Under the pieces are notes generated by a model that worked only from the letters and a program-made list of their open reading frames with translations, ran no database searches and was not told the DNA's origin. The position numbers and the translations under genes are program-made. A stretch of DNA of 64,000 nt, taken from contig NZ_LAUS01000004.1 of the NCBI RefSeq assembly GCF_005061465.1, forward strand, positions 186,001 through 250,000. Reading direction: 5' to 3'. The DNA is from Mycoplasmopsis bovis 8790. Lineage in GTDB: Bacteria; Bacillota_I; Bacilli_A; Mycoplasmatales; Metamycoplasmataceae. Positions 58,437 to 64,000 of the stretch are shown here, in pieces (position 1 is the stretch's first letter; each line of letters opens with the position of its first letter).

Positions 58437-61268
58437 ATGAGTGCAAGAGATCAAATTATTATTCATGGCGCTAAAGAAAATAACTTAAAAAACATAGATC
58501 TTACGATTCCTAAAAATCAGTTAATTGTATTTACAGGCCTATCTGGCAGTGGTAAAAGTAGTTTGGCATTTAATACAATTTATGAAGAAGGCCGCAGAAG
58601 ATATGTTGATAGCTTAAGTAATTACGCACGCCTATTTCTAGGTGGAACTAACAAACCTAATGTTGATTCAATTGAAGGACTTAGTCCTTCTATTTCAATT
58701 GAACAAAAAACTACTCATAATAACCCCAGATCAACTGTTGGAACAGTTACTGAAATTTATGACTACTTTAGATTACTATTTGCTCGTATTGGCAAGCCAT
58801 ATTGTCCAAATCATAAAATTCCTATTACTACTCAAACTAACAATGACATTTTAAAAAGTATCTATGAATTTCCTGATCAAACTCGTTTATACATACTTTC
58901 ACCAATTGTTGATGGCGAAAAAGGCACACATGCCAATCTTTTTGAAAAGCTAAAAAAAGAAGGCTTTTTACGTGTTCAAGTTGATGGCCAAATTTACTCA
59001 CTAGATGATGAAATTAAATTAGAAAAAAACATAAAGCACTATATTGATATAGTAGTTGATAGAGTTGTGCTTAATGAAGAAAATCAAAATAGAATTTCTG
59101 AAGCAATTAGTGTTGCTTTAGATTATTCTAAAGGGCTTTTAAAAGTAGAAACTACTGAAGGAGAAGTTAAAAAGTTTTCTAAATTGCACTCATGTATTTA
59201 TAAAGACTTTGATATGCCTAAAATTGATACTAAATTATTTTCATTTAATGCACCATTTGGATCTTGTGAGCTATGTAAGGGTTTAGGAGTTAACCTAAGG
59301 GCTGACTTTGATGCATTGGTGCCTGAAAAATGAAGAACTATTAATGATGGTGCTATCAAAATTTATGCCAATATAGTTAATAGTCAAAACTTAGAATGAC
59401 AAGAGTTTGATATTTTGCTAAACACCTATAAAATAGACAAAAACACTCCAATTGATCAGCTTTCTAAAGAAGAAATTGACATAATAAAATATGGCTCGAA
59501 AGAAGATATTGAATATGTTTTAGTTTCATCAAGCGGCAATAAAACTAGAAGAAACAGGCACATTCCCGGAATTTTAGAAAAAATTGAAAATGATTATTTT
59601 AATACTTCTAGTGAGAGAATTAGAGACTGACTTAAAAAATATATGGGTTCATTCACTTGTGAAAAATGCAAGGGTTCTAGATTAAATAAATATGCGCTTA
59701 GCATAAAAATTAATGATTTTAATATTGATGACTTTACTAGAATGAGTGTTGAAGATGTATTAGAAACGCTAGAAAACCTAAAACTCAATAGTGAAGAAAC
59801 ATACATTTCTCAACTTATTTTAAATGAACTTTATAACCGTTTGTATTTTTTAAAAAATGTTGGTTTAGGCTACTTGACACTTAATAGAAATGCTGAAACT
59901 CTTAGTGGTGGAGAAAGTCAAAGAATCAAACTTGCCACTCAAATTGGTTCAAATTTAACTGGGGTTTTATATGTTTTAGATGAGCCATCAATTGGGCTTC
60001 ATCAAAAAGATAATGAAAAGCTTATTCAAACACTTAAAAATATGGTTAATTTAGGCAATACCTTAATTGTAGTTGAACATGATGAAGATACTATTAAAAG
60101 TGCTGATTATATTGTTGATATTGGACCATATGCGGGGGTGCACGGCGGTAAAATTGTTGCTCAAGGCACGCTAGAAGATATAAAAAATTGTGATGATTCA
60201 TTAACTGGAAGCTATTTAAGTGGCAAAAGAAAAATTTTGACTCCTTCATTTAGACGAAGTGGGAATGGAAAAACATTAGTAATTAATGGTGCCAGTGAAA
60301 ATAATCTAAAAAACATTAACGTAAAGTTTCCTTTAGGCAAATTTATAGGTGTTACAGGTGTTTCTGGAAGCGGCAAAAGTAGCTTAGTTAATGAGATATT
60401 AGTCAAAGGCCTTACTAAATATTTATCAAAATCGCAAACTGAAAAAGTTGGTAAATTTAGCTCATTTAGTGGCTCATTTAATATAGATAAAATTGTAGCA
60501 GTTAACCAGAGTCCAATTGGCAGAACCCCTAGAAGTAATCCAGCAACCTATACTTCAGTTTTTGATGATATTAGAGATATATTTGCTTCTGTAGAAGAAT
60601 CTAAGGCAAGGGGATATGCTAAGGGAAGATTTAGCTTTAATGTTCCAGGCGGAAGGTGCGAGAAGTGTTCAGGAGATGGTTATTTAAGAATTGAAATGCA
60701 CTTTTTACCTGATGTTTATGTACCTTGTGATGAATGCGAAGGCAAGAGATACAATAGGGAGACATTAGAAATAAAATATAGGGGCAAAAATATTGCTGAT
60801 GTCTTAGATATGACTGTTGAAGATGCATTGGAGTTTTTTGAAGCACGTGCTAATATAAAAAACAAATTACAAACACTTAGTGATGTGGGACTAAACTATA
60901 TAAAATTAGGTCAGCCATCTACAACATTAAGTGGTGGTGAAGCACAAAGGGTTAAACTGGCTACATATTTACAAAAACCACCTACAGGCAAAACAATTTA
61001 TGTTCTAGACGAGCCAACAACTGGATTGCACTCTTATGATGTGGCTAACTTACTAAGTGTTTTAAATAAAATTGTCGATAACGGCGATACAGTTGTAGTC
61101 ATTGAGCATAATTTAGATGTTATTAAGTGCTGTGACCATATTATTGATTTAGGGCCTGATGGTGGGAAAAATGGTGGTATGGTTATAGCAACAGGAACAC
61201 CAGAACAAGTTGCTAAAATTGAAAAAAGTTATACTGGTCAATATTTGAAGAAAATACTTAATTTATAG
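58437..61268 (+). CDS. uvrA: Excinuclease ABC subunit A
   Basis: 943 residues, damage-recognition ATPase. First Walker [11 protein letters not shown], second [11 protein letters not shown]; two ABC signatures ([12 protein letters not shown] and [12 protein letters not shown]); zinc-binding CXXC pairs ([30 protein letters not shown]). TGA codons near 59331, 59398 and 59628 are read as Trp; with the standard code the gene would look broken in three parts. A variant of the dispersed motif is at 59426-59436. Confidence 0.98.
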
Positions 61269-61283
61269 GGACATAGGAAAAAT

Positions 61284-61970
61284 ATGTTAGGAATTATAAC
61301 AGCGCTATTTTTAGTTACTTTCTTTATCATAATTACTCTAGTTATATGAATATACACTAGCAAAAAGAAAGCACAAACTAAAACTAGAGGCAAAATTTTT
61401 GAAGAAACTATTAAAGAAAAAATGATGTCAATTGCATCTAGTAAAAATTTTCACTATTTAGATGGTGGCTTATTTAAGTATGCTGATAATAATTATTTTG
61501 AACTAGATGGCATATTAATATCAAATAAAGCAGTTTACATAATTGAAGCAAAACGGTACATTGGACATTTACATGGTGGTTTTTTTGATGATTATTTACT
61601 TTTAAAGGATGATAAAAAAGAGATAAGAGTTAAAAATCCATTTAACCAAAATTATAGGCATATAAGACATTTTATTAATATGTGTAAAGTTAATGTTCCT
61701 ATCTTTTCGCTAATTATTTTCCCTGATTCAGCTTCTTTGGACATTGACAAGCAAGAGCCATCAACTATAATAGCATCTAAAAGCAATGTTGACTTGCTTT
61801 TAGATGAAGTTGAAACATATATGGTAGATGAACCTGACTTAGAAATGTCAAAAATAAATTTAGTTATTGAAGTAATCAATAAAAACAGGGCACAATCAGC
61901 TAGCGATAATATAAAATTTAATCAAATAATTTCACAGAATAATGAAAACCAATACTTTAACAGAGCTTAA
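61284..61970 (+). CDS. Membrane-anchored NERD-domain protein
   Basis: 228 residues. N-terminal membrane helix (ITALFLVTFFIIITLVIWIY) followed by a NERD-like nuclease fold: GKIFEETIKEKM, then YFELDGILISNKAVYIIEAKRYIG, which gives the D...E-x-K catalytic arrangement, and later NPFNQNYRHIRHF. NERD proteins are nuclease-related and often occur with DNA-processing enzymes (family knowledge). It follows uvrA by 15 bases without a terminator, so it may be co-transcribed with uvrBA. The weak Shine-Dalgarno is AGGAAA. It overlaps the next gene by 29 bases. Confidence 0.65.
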
Positions 61971-62751
61971 AAGCATAACATTTGATGCTAAGACATATAT
62001 TGTGTTCCATAAATATAGTCCCAGTTCAAAAAACTTAAAATTAACTCTTAATGGCAATGAAAACAAAATTGTTTTAACTTCACCAATTGAAAACTTTTCA
62101 ATCGAAAATTGAAATAATTTTCAATTAGATAATTTACTTTTTAGTCTATTGAACAAGCATAAACGCAAAAATAGCAAATTAAATTCAGCCAATAAATACA
62201 AGCAAATTTATTTAAGTTATGACCCTGACAATCATAAAATTACTATATATGATAAATTAGTTGACTTAGAATGAAAATATCATTTACATACGAACTATAG
62301 TTTTAATTTTGATGAAGATAGTTCAAAATTACAAATTTTTTGTAACGCATCACTTAAGAATGATGAAATCAAAAGAAAAAATTTATTTATATATGTTTTA
62401 AGTAGGATTTTAGAAGAATTTATTAAAAACAAGCAGTTAGAATTTGTAAAAATAATGAATCAATCTGGTTTTGCTTTATCAAATCCTCCTTTTAAAATAA
62501 ATTTGAAAAAAAGAGCTTGAGGAACAAATATAAAAAAAGGTAAAAGACTTAGTAAAATAACATATGATGTTAAAATGATAGCAATGCCAATAAGGCTAAT
62601 TGAAGCTGTAATTCTGCATGAACTAGTTCATGAATTTCATCCTAATCACAGCGATAAATTTTATGAATGTGGCTCAATTATAATGCCAGACTTTAAGGCT
62701 AGAAACAAAGAGATAAAACAAATTATAGTGCACTTAGACAATTTCCAATAG
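61942..62751 (+). CDS. YgjP-like (DUF45) zinc metalloprotease
   Basis: 269 residues. The C-terminal half has the zinc motif ILHELVHEFHPNHSDKFYE, with HExxH and a third His in the HxxxF arrangement of the YgjP/DUF45 (SprT-like) family, and ITYDVKMIAMPIRLIEAV before it. Such proteins are linked to DNA-protein crosslink handling in some organisms (family knowledge). The N-terminal half is less typical (MKTNTLTELKSITFDAK). It starts 29 bases before the NERD gene ends and is the last gene before ychF. Several Trp are TGA. Confidence 0.65.
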
Positions 62752-62753
62752 CA

Positions 62754-62764
62754 CTATAAAACAG
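62754..62764 (-). repeat. Dispersed motif CTGTTTTATAG, copy 11
   Basis: Exact copy in the 40-bp gap between the metalloprotease and ychF genes, read on the minus strand. Confidence 0.7.
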
Positions 62765-62791
62765 CTTGATACATAGAAGGAGTAATAATTT

Positions 62792-63895
62792 ATGGGATTA
62801 AAAGCAGGTATTGTAGGGTTGCCAAATGTTGGTAAAAGCACATTATTTAGTGCTCTTACAAAGCATCAGGTGGAAGCATCTAATTATGCCTTTACAACCA
62901 TAGATCCAAATGTAAGTAGTGTTGCGCTTAAAGATCAAAGATTAATTGAATTAGCAAAAATTGTTAATCCAGAAAAAATTGTTCCAGCTACTTTTGACTT
63001 CGTTGATATTGCCGGATTAGTTAAGGGTGCTTCTAAAGGCGAAGGATTAGGAAATAAATTTCTTTCAAATATCAGAGAAGTAGATGCAATAATTCATGTT
63101 GTTAGATGTTTTGAAAATAAAGATATTATGCATATTGCAAACGAAATTAACCCTGTTAATGATAAGAATGTTATCAACTATGAACTTATGCTAGCTGATA
63201 TTGAAACTGTTTCAAATATAATAAACAGAATAAGTAAGAGGGCTAAATCTGGTGACAAAACTGCGCTTATTGAATATAACTTAGCACAAAAAATTAAACA
63301 TACATTAGAAAATGAACTTCCTGCTAGAACATTAATAAATAATCTTTCTGAAGAGGAAGCAAAACTTATCAAAACATATCATCTTTTGACTGCTAAACCC
63401 GTTATTTATGTAGCAAATTTATCAACCGAACAAATTAGCAACTATGCTGATGATAAATTATTTAATGAATTAAAAAATTCATTGTCTGAAGGAGAAAAAA
63501 TAATTCCTATTTCAGTGCAATTAGAGTCAGAATTGTCTCAAATTGATGAAGCCGAGGCAAATGAATGATTTAATTCATACAATATTAATCTTAGTGGGCT
63601 AGATATTTTGACTAAAGAATCATTTGACTTATTAAAATTGAAAACATATTTTACTGCTGGTCCAATGGAAGTTAAAGCTTGAACTTTTAAAGATGGAATG
63701 CTGGCACCACAATGTGCAGGCCTAATTCATAGCGATTTTGAGAAAAAATTTATTAAGGCTGACATTATAAGTTATGAAAATTATATACAATATAATGGTG
63801 AGCAAGGTGCTCGTAATGCTGGCAAAATTAGAAGTGAAGGCAAAAATTATATTATGCAAGATGGTGATATATGTCACTTCAAGTTTGGTAAGTAA
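62792..63895 (+). CDS. ychF: Redox-regulated ATPase YchF
   Basis: 367 residues, Obg-like P-loop protein that prefers ATP. G1 [10 protein letters not shown]3 [20 protein letters not shown], the family's NxxE-type position YVANLS, and the TGS-like C-terminus ([33 protein letters not shown]). Start behind GAAGGAG. One TGA (NEWFNS) and one more near KAW are Trp. Interacts with the ribosome in other bacteria. Confidence 0.97.
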
Positions 63896-63905
63896 TTTTT
63901 TTTAT

Positions 63906-63979
63906 GGGAGTTTAGTATAATGGCAGTACTGCAGTCTCCAAAACTGCTTGTAAGGGTTCGATTCCTTTAACTCCCGCCA
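63906..63979 (+). tRNA. tRNA-Trp (anticodon CCA)
   Basis: 74 bases with an encoded CCA end. Acceptor GGGAGTT with AACTCCC, discriminator G; anticodon stem GCAGT/ACTGC with loop CTCCAAA, so the anticodon is CCA and reads UGG. T arm AAGGG/CCTTT with loop TTCGATT. A second tRNA-Trp with UCA is needed to read the many UGA codons and must be elsewhere. Confidence 0.95.
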
Positions 63980-64000
63980 TATATTGATAAATGCCATTCA

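Noticed and set aside
59331-59640. uvrA seems to be broken into three pieces.
   Set aside because: All breaks are TGA codons in one frame at places where Trp fits; code 4 gives a full-length 943-residue UvrA.

Overview
The window comes from a wall-less mollicute of the Mycoplasma (Mycoplasmopsis) hominis group. In-frame TGA codons interrupt nearly every gene and must be read as tryptophan (genetic code 4), the DNA is very AT-rich, and lipoprotein genes are abundant. The leader of the lipoprotein at 24022-24828 looks like the Vsp/Vpma leaders of M. bovis and M. agalactiae, so that clade is my best guess (inference). All coordinates below use code 4, so most genes are longer than a standard-code translation would show.

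Layout. 1-6.9 kb: eno (cut by the window edge), tuf with a structured leader, the t6A genes tsaE-tsaB-tsaD, and a large lipoprotein. 6.9-16.5 kb is accessory: an EIIB-like protein without its cysteine, two lipoprotein genes with poly-G tracts in their signal peptides (one in frame, one out of frame), a signal-less BspA/DUF285 protein, a broken IS4-type transposase, and a two-gene unit of a transposase-like protein with an altered YREK signature and a possible DEDD-type exonuclease. 16.6-20.7 kb: membrane protein genes with trpS and thrS. 20.8-24.8 kb: three repeat-rich lipoproteins on the minus strand. 25.1-26.8 kb: a type III Res-like protein with a degraded ATPase and an intact-looking nuclease. 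27.0-34.0 kb: the complete F1Fo ATP synthase operon. 34.1-46.9 kb: a YwaF-like protein, then minus-strand housekeeping genes (rsmE-pepO-ssb, upp-ECF S-like, leuS, lon under a CIRCE operator, plsY). 47.1-51.4 kb: a GcvH-like protein and the dcw cluster mraZ-rsmH-ftsA-like-ftsZ with four 10-bp MraZ boxes. 51.5-54.5 kb: KtrA and KtrB potassium uptake. 54.7-56.4 kb: an intact C5 cytosine methyltransferase diverging from a broken Bsp6I-like endonuclease. 56.4-64 kb: uvrB-uvrA, a NERD protein, a YgjP-like metalloprotease, ychF and tRNA-Trp(CCA).

How the genes work together. The housekeeping part gives translation (tuf, trpS, thrS, leuS, t6A synthesis, tRNA-Trp), energy (eno, ATP synthase), division (mraZ cluster), repair (uvrAB, ssb) and proteolysis (lon, pepO). 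The accessory part is surface variation plus decayed or repurposed DNA-mobility and restriction genes.

The signal least explained by gene content is the 11-mer CTGTTTTATAG (or its complement). I count 11 exact copies, in intergenic DNA and in several reading frames of unrelated genes, against about 0.1 expected from base composition. Five more sites read CTATTTTATAG. I know of no function for it.
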